A stretch of DNA of 64,000 bases from Orbilia blumenaviensis (taxonomy: Eukaryota; Ascomycota; Orbiliomycetes; Orbiliales; Orbiliaceae), in NCBI GenBank assembly GCA_036872755.1, contig JAVHNS010000003.1:1178001-1242000 (forward strand). Reading direction: 5' to 3'. Under the pieces are notes generated by a model. It saw nothing but the letters and a program-made list of their open reading frames with translations, made no database searches and was not told the DNA's origin. Positions 34,530 through 47,226 of this stretch are shown piece after piece. The position numbers and the translations under genes are program-made. Every line of letters begins with the position of its first letter. The first letter of the stretch is position 1.

Positions 34530-37500
34530 TTTGAGTATTAATTGAACGAAAGACGTTTATAAAGCTGGATATAAACTTGAGGAGAGTGAAAACGATTGAC
34601 TGGGAATTGAGCGAGTGACAAGATGTGCCTAAAGATATATTGTGGTGGTGGTCGGGATACCAATTGAGGTATTCTGGTTTGGAATATGATGATATCTGGG
34701 GTAAGGGACTGGGCTTTTATGTGTCGCAATTGCAGTATAGTATGTGCCGAATTATCCCTTCTTTCCAATAGACAACATCGTGATCAAGCATATCGATATA
34801 ATCAAATCGGGACTCTCATTCTAATTCCCTTGTGTTTTACCCCAGATCATGAATTCAAGAAACGAATCCAGCTTGGAATTCCAAGCCCTCGGCTGGCTTT
34901 GGAACTTCACCATTTCTGTCGCGAAACTATCATTTTTGAATCTCTGGAATGTAAAACGCATACGTGCAACACTGGACCCTGATAAGGTTTAACCCGACCA
35001 TATAGGAACGGCAAAGTCCCTGTTCAGGTCCGTGCTAGTGCGTCGGTTGTAGGTCCATAACTATTTCCGGATTTTCTGTTCTTTGGTATGGTTACACAGT
35101 TCTGCGATATATACTGAAGTGTAGGTATATATTGATGCCACTTGACAAGTTTGACGTTACAAGCCTCTCGAATACGGCAGATGCAAACATCAAGAGTAAG
35201 TTTGGCTGGGGCGGTATGTGGAATGCAAATTTGCTACATGGCGATAGATACGCTGAGTGAGTAAGCATAATTCTCGAGTATGTACATGTACATATAGGTA
35301 TTTGTCACACAATGAGCATATCAGACGAGATCCAGAAGTAATAATATGGTAACTGCTGTTTCAGTAGAATTCAGCAATTGAAAACCAGTAGGTGAACGGA
35401 TGGATCTAGTTATGAGTGATACAGTGGGCCAGCATCTTAGGACTGTCGCACTAGTAGCTTGGTTAGACGTCTGCCAGGAATGTAATGGAGCGAATCCGTA
35501 AGCGAAATCTGTTATGTACGCAGATACGGTTAAAATTGACCTATCAATATATCGTACACTCGACCAGGCCGAAGCAGCTTTGGGGCCGGGATAGATGGGC
35601 TCTTTAGTTTAATGCATAGACCGTAGCATATTAATAATTAAATTAAATTATAAAACCGAATAATCTCAAATTCTTTTGTTGATAATTTTTATGAAATCAT
35701 TGTCATTAGCTATATTGGAGCATGGCATGGAAGAGCCTGGTGCCGGGTACGAGATGGCGAGATAGCAATTTTTAAGCTTACTTTTTTTTTCGGTTACCAG
35801 TAATTGATATTGTGGTCCAACGATGAAAAATATTTTTGGCCGTTCTCATTGAATCTGAAACTGCGATATTGTTGTTGCTAAATGATCAGCCCTCTAATTT
35901 AATGATAAGACTCGGATACTAGTGCCGTGACCGTATTAGGCACACTGGCGGTAGGCTTAAAGAGTAAGTCATATGACAATCCATATAGGGCGAGTTCACA
36001 GGCCTCCAAGCTCCCGCCCCGTGTCTTGTATTGATCTAAGCGTACGACTCTCAGGCCAAGTATGGCCATATGGTCCGAATCAGTTCCGGGCCGAGCTCGG
36101 GGCATAGAAATGATTTGGGTAGATATATAACTTACAGGTCTTGAGACAGATGTATTGATGCATGAAGTTATAAGGCAATTTGGCTTGAAGAAAATATGGA
36201 TGTTAGATCGATAGATCGATACCATGCGCTTGTGTTCAAGGCAGCATATCAATGCTGCCTGCCTACCTATCTATGAGGTGCGTTGTATGTTCATAATTGG
36301 CCCCGAGTCCCTTTTGTTTATTACTATTGATATCATGATCGAAGAGAATAAGTGTCAATGCTTAATCCTTAATTGACAAAGTACTCTGTGAGTTTTTAGC
36401 CACAAAGTCGGTTTCAATGCATGATCTCACAATATTAATGCCAGACGAGCACCGCTAAAGAAAACGTGTTAAAAGAGCTCGAGCTCGTGGATACCAGCGA
36501 ATGTAATAGTGGCTTTCCCTAGTCTCGGGTGTACGTTTCCAATATGGGTCGCTATCGACCTTACAGCATTAGCTCAAATTTATTCCCCGCCGGTCTAAAA
36601 AAGCTCTTGCATCGTACGCGACACACACCATCGATGCATCAGGCGGCATAGTGGGGCTATATATATGTAAACTAAACGCACCTGCATGATAGTATCCGCA
36701 AATAAGGTAGAGATACAAATTCAACCACCAACCTTATCGGTACGGGGAAGGTACAGTGACCCCAACCTCTTCTTCAAGAGCTGACAGTACACATCGTAAC
36801 GATACCCCCTCGAAAGTTCTAGACTCCCCCACCCACCATCAGCACATACTATTTTTTTTTTTTTTTTTTTAGTTAAAACATTTTAGGCTTGCCCGCATAT
36901 TGGGGTTCCCTATAGCATCCGCCGCTGGGTTTTTGAAAAGCAAATAAAACACGCTACTACTCGAGGAACGACGGAGGGCACGAGGGTATGTTGTGGCTTA
37001 AACTGTTTTAGGTGGGTTCGATGCGTCATGGGAGTAGATAAAAACGACAGCTTTTGATGCGTAGACGGATAGCTAAGTATGCATAGTTTTGTTTCTAGTA
37101 TTGCATAGGACAGGTATATTAAACATAGTCTTACATTCGGTGACATGCAGGTGCTCTTAGCTTAGCTGGAGCTCGAGCGGACTTTTCAATTATTTAAATA
37201 TTTAATGTGGTTGGGGTCCGAGGCTATCGGAGAAATTATATGGAGCGATATTAGGTTGAGAAAGTGTTTCCTCAATGTGGGATCTTTAGCAGAGATAAAT
37301 CTTGAGACTTCGGCGAGATTTAGAGTAATCAAGTAAGGTACGCGCTCCCGAATCCGGAGACGCCTGTATCACTAGCTTTTGATGCCGTTTGCGACGATAA
37401 CTGAGACTTGGGATATGGGAAAATGACACAAGAAAATTGTGTTGGTATCGTTGTGCTAAAGGAAATTAAAAGAAATTCCGTCAAAAAGACACCCGCCGGG

Positions 37501-37676
37501 TATGCAAGCCAAGAAACGTGAAAAATGACATCTCGGAATTATACAATATAAAATACACACCTAGATGGATGAGTATGCTCGCATGCCTAATCCCGAATGG
37601 CACTGACATTAACAATAAGAGACATTAAGGTATCAAACAAAAAAACTCCAGTCATTAGATTACATAAGATATATAT
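34530..37676. other. Intergenic desert
   Basis: These 3.1 kb hold no supported gene. The sequence is AT-rich with small palindromes (GAGCTCGAGCTC near 36476, GATCGATAGATCGAT near 36206) and a run of about 20 T at 36851-36870. The left end must contain the promoter of the minus-strand secreted-protein gene, and the right end the 3' UTR of the LysM-like gene. Confidence 0.45.
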
Positions 37677-39116
37677 TTAGTTTTTCTGCTTCATCCTGGC
37701 CAACTTCCACGAAATATCGAACTCTGGAACAAGTATTCTTCGCTTGCTGATAGTGCCACTGGGCAATGGCTCGCGCTTGAAGATTCTCTTGACGTTCTGG
37801 CCGTTAGGGCAGCCGCTTGGGGTTCTCATGCAGACTGGCTCGTCACCGCAGCAGGTTCCGGGAACGCATGTCCATCCGCTTGGGCAGTCAGATGACTTCG
37901 AGCAGACGTCACCCTCACAGTTAGATGAGACAGCGCAAGCGCGCTGGCCTTCGACGTTCAAGGTACAGATGCAGGTGGAATCGTCATCACAGAGGTGGCC
38001 GCCGCCATCTTCGCAGATGGAAGTGGTTGCGACGCAGCCAGCACAGGCACCAGCTTGGCAAAAAGTGCTGCACTTGGTACCGCATTTTCCGCAGTGGTCA
38101 TTGTTAGTGAGAGGGTTGATGCAGGTATCCTCACACACGATGTATCCCGTCGGGCAGGATGTTACGGTTGCGGTGGAGGCAGGAATAGTGACTGTCTTGT
38201 CGACAACCATGACCTTGGTGGATGTCGAGGAGATTGTCTTGGTGGAAATAATGGTCTTATAAACTGTTCCCGTTGTGGTCCTAGTGGTTGTCTTCGTGGC
38301 TGTCTTCGTGGCTGTCTTGGTGCATGTCGAGGTTATGAACTTGGTCTTGGTCTTGGTACTTGTTTTGCTGCAGACGGTCTTGGTACCGGGCCTGATGCCC
38401 CAGCACGAGCATGCGGATGTGTACTGAGCAGCATTGCACTTGCTGATGTATGTTGGCATATTGTTAATGCGAACGCAGACATAGTATCCCTTCCTGAGTC
38501 CAGGTCCATTCTTTAGGGCGGGATTCCACTTGAATAGATTGGCTTTGGTAAGACCAATTGGAGCCTTGGAGAATCTCTGGACTATGTTGTCGCAATTGTC
38601 ATTGCCTTGGACGTATCTCCAGCCAATGCAGTTGTTTACCGTTCCAGCTTGACGAGGGCCAGGATAGGAATTGGAGCGGGGTTCAAGAATATCAGGGAAA
38701 TCGAGGTCCCGCTTAGTGACTACGGGAGGTCTAGTAGTAATAGTAACATCCCCAATCGTGGTCCTAACCGTTCTAGTTGTGTATGATGTTACAACATTTG
38801 GGACCGTTTTTGTCGTAACCTTGTTGATGGTCTTTGTTGATACTTTCCCGGTAGTCTTTGTAAGGGTCTTTGTAGAGGTCTTTGTAACAGACTTTGTGGA
38901 GACTTTCTTTGATGTTTTTGTCACCCATTTGGTCGAGATACCTCTGTAGGTAGTCTTCACTAGATACTTAGAGCAGTCTGCTCTACGTTGACCTTGGCCG
39001 TAGTACCCATACCTATCGCCCGAAACTTCTCTGGCGCAATTATTGGCATGGCAGCCGTATCCGCTGGCGAAAGAAATAGCCTGCGAAAGCAGGACGAGGG
39101 CGAACGTCACCTTCAT
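37677..39116 (-). CDS. Secreted LysM-like, Thr/Lys-repeat, Cys-rich cell-surface protein
   Basis: A single exon of 479 aa. Residues 1-20 form a signal peptide (MKVTFALVLLSQAISFASGY). The mature N-terminus CHANNCAREVSG is a short motif seen at the start of many fungal secreted proteins. A Thr/Lys/Ser-rich stretch with repeated TKT/TKS units (about 60-115) leads to a LysM-like domain (about 150-215: NNCIGWRYVQGNDNCDNIV, LFKWNPALKNG, GYYVCVRI), expected to bind chitin or other GlcNAc polymers. A second TKT-repeat region (about 255-315) is followed by a Cys-rich C-terminal part with Stig1/EGF-like spacing (CPTGYIVCEDTCINPLTNN, CGKCGTKCSTFCQAG), about 24 Cys in all. KR-type dibasic sites near the C-terminus could be Kex2 sites. 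It may act in cell-wall binding or effector function; role inferred. Long open frames on the opposite strand are shadows of the repeats. Confidence 0.85.
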   Translation of the reverse strand: MKVTFALVLLSQAISFASGYGCHANNCAREVSGDRYGYYGQGQRRADCSKYLVKTTYRGISTKWVTKTSKKVSTKSVTKTSTKTLTKTTGKVSTKTINKVTTKTVPNVVTSYTTRTVRTTIGDVTITTRPPVVTKRDLDFPDILEPRSNSYPGPRQAGTVNNCIGWRYVQGNDNCDNIVQRFSKAPIGLTKANLFKWNPALKNGPGLRKGYYVCVRINNMPTYISKCNAAQYTSACSCWGIRPGTKTVCSKTSTKTKTKFITSTCTKTATKTATKTTTRTTTGTVYKTIISTKTISSTSTKVMVVDKTVTIPASTATVTSCPTGYIVCEDTCINPLTNNDHCGKCGTKCSTFCQAGACAGCVATTSICEDGGGHLCDDDSTCICTLNVEGQRACAVSSNCEGDVCSKSSDCPSGWTCVPGTCCGDEPVCMRTPSGCPNGQNVKRIFKREPLPSGTISKRRILVPEFDISWKLARMKQKN

Positions 39117-42100
39117 GGCAGGCGGGGAGGGATTATCGAAGGGAGCCGATTAAAGAGTAGATATTGCACGATACACTTGCGTGTATGAGTAACCTCCCGA
39201 TTTAGCAGGGCAAGGTAGCTTCGGACCTTGGCTGTGAAGACTCAATCCACTCTTTCAGGTGAACCCAAGATCTCGCAGCAGAAGGGGATGTAAAGACCCT
39301 TTATACACCCTATACAGTATGGTTATGAGAAACCATTTTGTTCAGTGGGCCAGCCGCAGAATTATGCAGATTGGACAAAAATATTAATATGCAGCCTGGT
39401 GGCTAGATTGCTCTCCATCCACCTTCTCGCGGAGTAAAACCTGAACGGGGCCCCGATGCGCGCTGGCTCCGAATGCCTTGAGCCATCTGAGCCTAGGCAG
39501 GATCGTGGGCATATCAAGGTCAGCCCGTCCAGGGTAGCTTCTCCACACACACGTGTGTAGTGCTAAGAAACGGACGCCTCAATCGCGGATTGATACTAGC
39601 TTTGATTTTGGATAGACATCGCTCATAAGGACTGAGCCGGCGACCATCGCCACCCTGCCATTTGTCTCCGTACCTTTCTCTCACGAACAACGTTTGAAGT
39701 AATATTAGAACGGCCTCGAATTTCCATTGTGACGATCTGTTGAGACCGAAATAGTCAAGAGCAAAAGGCACCTGAGGTTTTCAAGACTAATGCAGGCTCC
39801 ATAATAATTTCCTTCCTAATAACAGCATTTTGACTGTGGAGGTCGAACGAAGTGGAGACGTTGGAAACAAAATCTCGGTTGGGCGAACTCTTTGCAGGGC
39901 GATTTGGAACAAACCGCCGTGTTGTGACGGGACAAGACCCTGGTGGGCATCGTCGCCTGTGGCTTGGCGCTGCAAGTGCTGAAGCTGCTCCTGGCATCAT
40001 GCCCTATTAGGACGAGGAAATGAGAAAAATCCGTGCGGCTACCAAGCTAGTAACCTCGCATTCCCGGTATCGACGAAAATCAGAGCGGTATAAGGACGTC
40101 GTCGGCATGTAGGGGAGCATAGCTATACATGTGAGTAATAGCTGCGACGACGAATAGAAGGTCTTCGAAGGCCACTCGCGTTTGTGCGTGCCTGTACCAT
40201 GAGATCTAGCAGGTCTGGGGTGAAACTTCGACAAGTATATATTTATATCGATGGCTGGTTTCAAATATCGCAAATTGTCGGTGTCGGTGGAGGCAGACGC
40301 ATCTATGCGAGTTCTGTCTCATGCACGGCCAAACATTTACCTCGGATCCCTTGCTGCCTTATTCTCTCTGCATTTCACCCAAGTTTGTTCCTGCTCGACA
40401 AGAACAAACCGCGTCTTCTAAAGAACTTTAAGTTCAGCCAGAGTCGCCGCTCAAAGGAATTCGTAATAATAATGAAGCATAAAAGAAGAGGAGTCTTGTT
40501 CACATTCCCCGTCCAAGCGGAGGATTGCGACCAACCCACCCTATCAGATGGGACCCAAGCCTTCACAGGGTTTCAGCTGACAAGCCACCACCACACACCT
40601 AAGATCATTTTGACACCAACATCTTATTACCCAGCCTTCAATGTAATTTGTTTTCTTTGTGGAACAGAAGTGCACCAAGAGAATAGAATTCGGCTACGAT
40701 ACGTACCCGATATGCCCGGTCACTCAATGCAAAATCTCCCACAATACGGTAACAGATGTTCACATTGACAGGCAGTTGTCTTTCATTTTTTATCATTTTT
40801 CATTTTTTTTTATTTTTCCTGCCTTGACGGGGGTCAATGCATGAGAGAAGTCGAAGTCACCCAGATATCCCCGAAAATCAGGGCAACATCTCCAGCTGGG
40901 TAGTATTTATTAATATTTGACGTGACGTGCCATGGTCAACTCCCGTCATTGGATGGATAACCGAAAGGCGGAACAGTTTGTGACACCGTCTCAACTGCAG
41001 ACGACGTCTTTCGATACAATGGGAGGGGTAAATGGTTGTTCTTTGATGCTGATATCGATATCGATGTGATATCGGCTCATTATATCCCGTTGATGTGTCA
41101 CCAGCCTCGTGAAGGCGGCCCCTCATTGTGGCACGTTGTGGCTCGAGCCCAACCGACGCGATATGCCATTCAATCATGCATATGTATACGCTGTTATCGC
41201 AGCAAGAAATTGCCTCGAAGTACCTGAGTGGATACTGCAGTTAGTTACATTGGCATGGCATTGCATTACAGGGCATATTCATACTACCTTAGTAGTACTT
41301 TCTTAGTGCTTAGTATCTGCTATGTAGTAGTACGTTACTCACCTAAATGCCTCCTCCCACCATGATATCTGAACCATGAATATGGCATGGTTCGTTGCTA
41401 GCTGCTCCCAACAAACGGCCAATTAGCTTGTCTGCCCGATTTGATTGGCTGGTTGGGCTTTCCCACCGAAGCCTCGACTTCCCAACTTGGACAGGCCGTG
41501 AGCTCGCCAGTGACGTAGTTTGCAATTGGTACTTACATTACCTATCACGACATTCACTTTTCACTTTCCGCGTCGTTGCCAGGTACAGTCTACAGCACAG
41601 ACTAGACACCATAGCACTGCACTGCACTGCACTGCACTGCACCACCATCGATAATGGTGTTTTCTTTGGCTTTAGCTTGTGTCTATGGCAAGGGGCGGGC
41701 TCGAGAGCTTATCTTGATCTACGAGAATGCCCCCGACCGCCTTGGGGCCTACGCACACTGGCCAATATAAAAATTATTATTATAAAATTTGGCTAGTTGA
41801 TTAGGTGAACTGGCGCCCCGCTCCGCCAACAGTCCCTGGCTTGTAATTCAGTAATCCTCGGAATAGACGGGTACATGTACTTCCCTTTCTTCTCATTCGC
41901 ATTCCTTCTCCTGCAAGGAAAGAGAACAAAAAAACCTCAATTGCCCCAAGGCCGTCTACAACATTGCTTTCTTTCTTTCGCTAGAGTGCCAGTCTACATT
42001 TAACAGCTCAGCAACTCGCCTGCATTGAACAAAAACGACTGACCAGCACCCATTCTTTCGACGTCTATAAAAGGCCCAGATCTCAGGCCGGCACCGGTCA

Positions 42101-42309
42101 CAATCTTGCCACTTGAAAAAGAAGGTTTCACCCCACTAGCTTTCAGACTTCGGATTCGCGTGCTTGTTACCCATCCAAGCTAGCAGGCCGATAACTAGCT
42201 TGCCAAGCCTCGCGAGCCTATCGACCATTTTACCTTTGGTCGACGTTACCAAGTCCCCCCAACAGCCACTCGTTCAGTTCAGCATCAAGCTGAACATCCT
42301 GCCTCTGCA
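39117..42309. other. Intergenic desert with microsatellite
   Basis: 3.2 kb without a supported gene. The left end is the promoter of the LysM-like gene. The last 450 bases are a C-rich leader and promoter for the GH63-like gene, with T/C tracts. A (GCACT)n repeat is listed separately. Several open frames of 60-190 codons have no recognisable product and inconsistent codon usage. Confidence 0.45.
41614..41642. repeat. (GCACT)n pentanucleotide microsatellite
   Basis: Five full GCACT units plus a partial one in perfect tandem. Such tracts are length-variable and useful as strain markers. It lies about 670 bp upstream of the GH63-like start. Confidence 0.9.
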
Positions 42310-45300
42310 ATGGTCGTTCACGGCGATTACGAGTATCTAACTGAGGAAGAGAAGCGTCTCAAGCAAGACAAAGAGAGGACAAAATACTGGAAGAAATGGG
42401 GACCTTATGTTAGCGAACGCCAATGGGCTACTGGTAGGCTTCATTCACTATATACATTGAAAATTTAATCAAATGCTAACGCGTACCTTGTAACATCTAG
42501 TGCGAGAGGACTACTCGTGAGTATAGCGACGTAAATTTTGTTTATTAGATCAAGGCTAATGTTGTATCCTGAGCGATACAGGCCGGATGGCGACGCATGG
42601 AGCAGTAAGCATCTACTGATAGACCATTCTGACGGCAACCATAACTGACATGTTGGATTGATACAGATTTCCCACATGAACATGCACGCTTACGTACCTT
42701 TCGATGGGGTGAGGATGGCATTGCGGGAGTCTCGGACAACCACGGCTTCCTTAATATCGGGTTTTCTTTCTGGAACGAGAAGGAGTACGTCCCAGTTCAA
42801 GATTATGATATCATTCAATGAGGACATACGCTGATTCAAATGCAGTCCATACCTCAAAGAGCGCTTGTTTGGGTTATCCAATCCCCAAGGAAACCATGGC
42901 GAAAGTATCAAGGAAGTCCATTTCCATCTCGACAATACGCCGACGGTATGAACATATATATCTTTTATCTTTCGTTAATATTTACTAACCTCGCGATAAA
43001 TATAGCATTCGTACATGAAATTTCTCTACAAATACCCGCAAGGGCAGTTCCCTTACGAGAAACTGGTGGAGGAAAACAAAAAGAGGGACAGAAACATGCC
43101 CGAGTACACGATCTTCGATGCCGGTGCCTTCGAGTATGTAATTGATTATTCTCTAAAGATTTAGGCCGCACTAACGAACTCCCAGTGACAACCGCTACTG
43201 GGACATTTTCATAGAGACAGCCAAGGATGGTGAAGATGAGGAAGAGATACTTTTTAGAGTCACAGCATATAACCGCGGGCCCGAGCCTGCACCCCTCCAT
43301 ATTATCCCTCAGGTATGGTTCCGGAATACGTGGGCATGGGGTCGCGAACCTCCAGAAAAGAAACCGTATATTACAAAACAGACTGCCACTATTGCGCAAG
43401 CTGAGCATTGGAGACTTGGAACCCGGTTTATACAACTCTCTCCGTCTCCAGGTGTTTCTGCCGATGCCGCTGACGTTAGCCCCGAACTGATATTTACGGA
43501 AAACGATACGAACTTCGCTAAGCTCTATGATGGAACCAACCCCACACCCTACGTGAAAGACGGGTTCCATCGTTATATTGTCAACCAAGAACTTGGAGCT
43601 GTCAACCCTGGAAATGTTGGGACGAAGGCAGCGGCTTGGTACGCTTTCGACGAAGCCGATGGCGTCCCACCAGGCGGCTGTGCTGTCGTCCGATTCAAGT
43701 TCAGCAGATACACGGAGAGCGGGGCTATTGACGAGGAGCTTTTTGACGAAATTGTCGAAGCTCGGCGGTGTGAAGCTGATGAGTTTTACTGGAGATTAAG
43801 TCCCCTACCCATGGCAGATGATCTCCGTAATATCCAGCGATTGGCCTGGAGTGGAATGCTGTGGACAAAACAGTTTTACCATTTCGTTTGGGATCACTGG
43901 GCTAATGGCGATCCGTCCCAGCCGCCTCCACCAGAAGGCAGGAAAAAAATTCGGAATAACGCATGGAAGCATCTCTATATTGACGATGTTCTTTCTATGC
44001 CGGAGTCTTGGGAATATCCATTCTTTGCCGCTTGGGACACTGCCTTCCATTGTATTCCACTGGCAATGATCGATCCCGAATTCGCAAAAAAGCAACTTGA
44101 TATTTTGACAAGAGAATGGTACATGCATCCGAATGGCCAGCTGCCTGCGTATGAATGGAATTTCAGTGATGTGAACCCTCCTGTTCACGCATGGGCCACT
44201 TTTCGTACGTTCAAGATCGAGCGAAAGATGTATGGGAGAGAGGACCTTGATTTCTTGGAGCGAGTCTTCCAGAAACTGTTGCTCAACTTCACTTGGTGGG
44301 CCAATCGGAAGGATCCGGAGGGAAAGAACGTCTTCGAAGGAGGCTTCTTGGGCCTTGACAACATCGGTCTTTTCAATCGCTCAGAACCCCTCCCCACAGG
44401 TGGAGTCCTCGAACAAGCTGACAGCACAGGATGGATGGCTTTCTACTGCCTGAACATGCTGAATATCTCCCTCGAGCTAGCCAAGCATAGACGAACATAC
44501 GAAGATATTGCATCGAAGTTCTTCGAGCACTTTATTCTAATTTCGGATGCCTTGACTTACAAACGCGGAGACCGAGAGACATCTTTGTGGAACGAAGAAG
44601 ACGGGTTCTACTATGATGCCATTTCTTGGGGAGGCCCATGGGCTCAGCAATTGCCCGTCAGGTCACTTGTTGGTTTGATTCCACTGTATGCCTGCTTGAC
44701 GCTCGAACCAGAAGTCATGAAGCGTCTTCCATCATTTAAGAAACGATTTCAGTGGTTCGTAGAGAATCATTCGGACGTTGCGGAACGTAACATCCACAGC
44801 ATAAGACACCGTGGTAAGGGTCAAAGAATCTTATTGGCCCTTGTCAACAGAGACCGCCTAGTTCGTATTTTGCAGAGGATGTTGGATGAGAGCGAGTTTT
44901 TCTCGGAGTACGGCATTCGATCGTAAGTTGTGATTCTCAAGATCTCGAGGAAATATACGCCACTAACTTTCCTGAATAGCCTTTCCAAGCATCACAAGGA
45001 AAATCCGTACTTCATGGATGTGAATGGTCAACAGTTCAAAGTCGACTATGTCCCAGGTGACTCCAATAGCGGAATGTTTGGAGGAAATAGCAACTGGCGT
45101 GGTGTATGTACATGTATCCCTAATCCCCAATCGCTGATATATGGGCTAATTTTTTTCTTATAGCCTATATGGCTTTGTGTCAACTTTTTGCTTGTTGAAT
45201 CATTACTTCGATTCTACATGTACTATGGGGATACCCTCAAAGTTGAATGCCCTACCGGATCTGGGGAATACGTTCATCTTGGCCATGTTGCGGAGGAGAT

Positions 45301-45844
45301 TCAACACCGTATGCAGCATATCTTTACTAGGGATGAGCGAGGCAACCGTGCCTGCAATGCGGGGAACAAGTTGATGAACCAAGATCCACACTGGCGAGAT
45401 TATATGTTCTTCCACGAATTCTTCCATGCTGACACTGGTGCTGGCCTCGGAGCACTACACCAAACTGGCTGGACAGGTCTTATCGCCAAACTTATTCACG
45501 ACACGGGTATCAATTGTCGTCTCCCACGTACTCCCCGTACCCCTTCAACAGCTGCCTCACACTACTTTGACGAGTCATTCTCAAGGGTCATTCGTCCAAA
45601 GATGTCACACGTGCGTCGTGCTTCGACCCGTAGTATCGGAGCCCGCAGCGACATCGCCCGGAGTGATGTTGTGAGCGATGATGCCAGCGACTGGACTGGC
45701 CTTGGCGATGATGAAGCGCAGGAACGGGCCCGAGAGCAAGACGACCAGCACGTGCTTGACTATGTCACTAATCAGCTCAAACGGGTACAGACTCACGGCT
45801 CCGTCTTTGATGACGAGGATGAGTTTGAAACCCAGCTTGACTAA
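42310..45844 (+). CDS. GH63-like / MGH1-type six-hairpin glycosidase, cytosolic
   Basis: The nine exons are 42310-42433, 42501-42516, 42582-42604, 42667-42784, 42846-42945, 43006-43133, 43186-44922, 44980-45103 and 45164-45844, with consistent phases, giving 1016 aa. Exons 2 and 3 are only 16 and 23 nt. The protein belongs to the GH63-like (alpha/alpha)6-barrel glycosidases related to glucosidase I and mannosylglycerate hydrolase. Motifs: [19 protein letters not shown] near the N-terminus, [46 protein letters not shown] and a C-terminal [12 protein letters not shown]. It has no signal peptide or membrane span, so it is not the ER glucosidase I and is probably cytosolic. The actual substrate is unknown. 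The C-terminal ~110 residues are Ser/Arg/Asp-rich and look disordered. The start follows a long C-rich leader and fits the charged N-terminus. Confidence 0.88.
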
Positions 45845-46376
45845 AAGGTTTCATTGGTGAGGGTGTAAACAGGCTCTTCGCACTTTTTTTGGTTTCCGAT
45901 TGGTTATGCTGCATTCACTGGTATTCGACTAGGAAAATCACTGGGGCAATTCAAGGGATCAAAGCAGCGTTCGGATTGTGTGTTTTTACCATGGGCGGAT
46001 TAATTGGGATTTGCACTTGGTGGCTTTTGTTCTTTCATTGTTGTGGCTTGATAATATGCTTTGTACTGCATTAAAGTGGTTTCGTAGACAGGAAATACAA
46101 TCCATTCGCTTAGCTTTACGATTTTACGTTCGCAGCTGCCTTCGCAGGGACTAGTTTTGTCACCGTGATTGTTTGCTGTTAAATTTTGTGGATATATCAG
46201 AAATTGTCCGGCCTTGTTCCGCTTCCACGCCGTGTATTTTTGGTTGACAAAGAAAAAAGCATATGTTGATAATTACATGGAAGATAGCATCCTCCCCAAC
46301 TGACTTCTATTCTACAAACCCCCAATTTTTGTTTTGTACCGCGGGCACTCTAAAACCACCTGCGAAGCGGGAATGT
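45845..46376. other. Intergenic, convergent gene ends
   Basis: Lies between the 3' ends of the GH63-like gene (plus) and ATP5 (minus). T-rich, with no supported feature. Confidence 0.5.
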
Positions 46377-47226
46377 TTATAGAGCGTCGGTCAACAACTT
46401 GTTGAGCTTAGCGATTTTGGAAGAGACGCTGAGGTCGATTGTCCTATCGCCAATTTCGACAACGAGACCCCCGAGAACCTCCGGGTTGACCTACACGCAA
46501 AAACGATATCGTCAGCGAACCATCCTCACGTAAACTTATAGATATGAGGAATGTTATATGCAAAATGCCTACCTTGTTGACGACCTTCAACTTCTGACCC
46601 TGTTGAATATACTTGCTCTTTCCGATAGCGGCCTCCAGACGTCCGATGGTCTTCTGGTCCAAAGCTTGAGCAGAAGTAATGGTCGCCTCAACCTCGCCCC
46701 TGTGTGCGCCCATCAACACGCCGAACTTCTCAGCAATACCGCCCAACAATCCCAATCTGTTGTTCTCAGCCAAAACCTCGAGCAAGTTCTTGAAGTTCTT
46801 GTCGCCACTAGCTCCCGGGACGGCCTTTTGGATCTCAGCAACAAGAGAGGACTTATCGGATGCAGAAAGAGTAGGCGAAGAGATAACGCTGGTGAGCTTA
46901 GGGTCCTTGTCCAAGAGAGTCTTTAAGGATTTGAGGGATTTGTCGACGGTATCGAGGGTGGAGTTTTTGGCAGAGGCGATATACTAATATTTTAGGTTAG
47001 TGAGGTTGGTCAATTGGGTATAAGATATATATCAGAAGCGATATAATGAGATTTCATAGCATACAAGGGAAGAGGCATAGGTGCCGTCGATGCCGTAGAG
47101 GGCTACCGGAGGTTTGGCGTCGGCTGCAGCAGCTGTTGCGTACGTCCGAAGAGAAGAGATGACGGCGGCGCGAGGGGCAATTGGGTTTGCCGCGCGGGCT
47201 ATCGAGACAGCGGTACGGGAGAGCAT
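46377..47226 (-). CDS. ATP5: Mitochondrial ATP synthase subunit 5 (OSCP)
   Basis: The exons are 47226-47065, 46983-46573 and 46490-46377, giving 228 aa (family about 210-230). OSCP joins the F1 head to the peripheral stalk of the F1Fo ATP synthase at the inner mitochondrial membrane. The first ~33 residues are an import presequence (MLSRTAVSIARAANPIAPRA, then LRTYA). Family blocks: PPVALYGIDGTYASSL-YIAS, LGLLGGIAEKFGVLM, GEVEATITSAQALD and the C-terminal VNPEVLGGLVVEIGDRTID, the delta/OSCP signature. The stop follows TDAL. All three exons are in phase 0. The upstream 200 bases contain a run of G and are GC-richer than the flanks. Identification is secure. Confidence 0.96.

Noticed and set aside
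37744..39188. Several long plus-strand frames opposite the LysM-like gene
   Set aside because: They are mirror frames of the Thr/Lys repeats and Cys-rich coding sequence; the minus-strand product has a signal peptide and domains.
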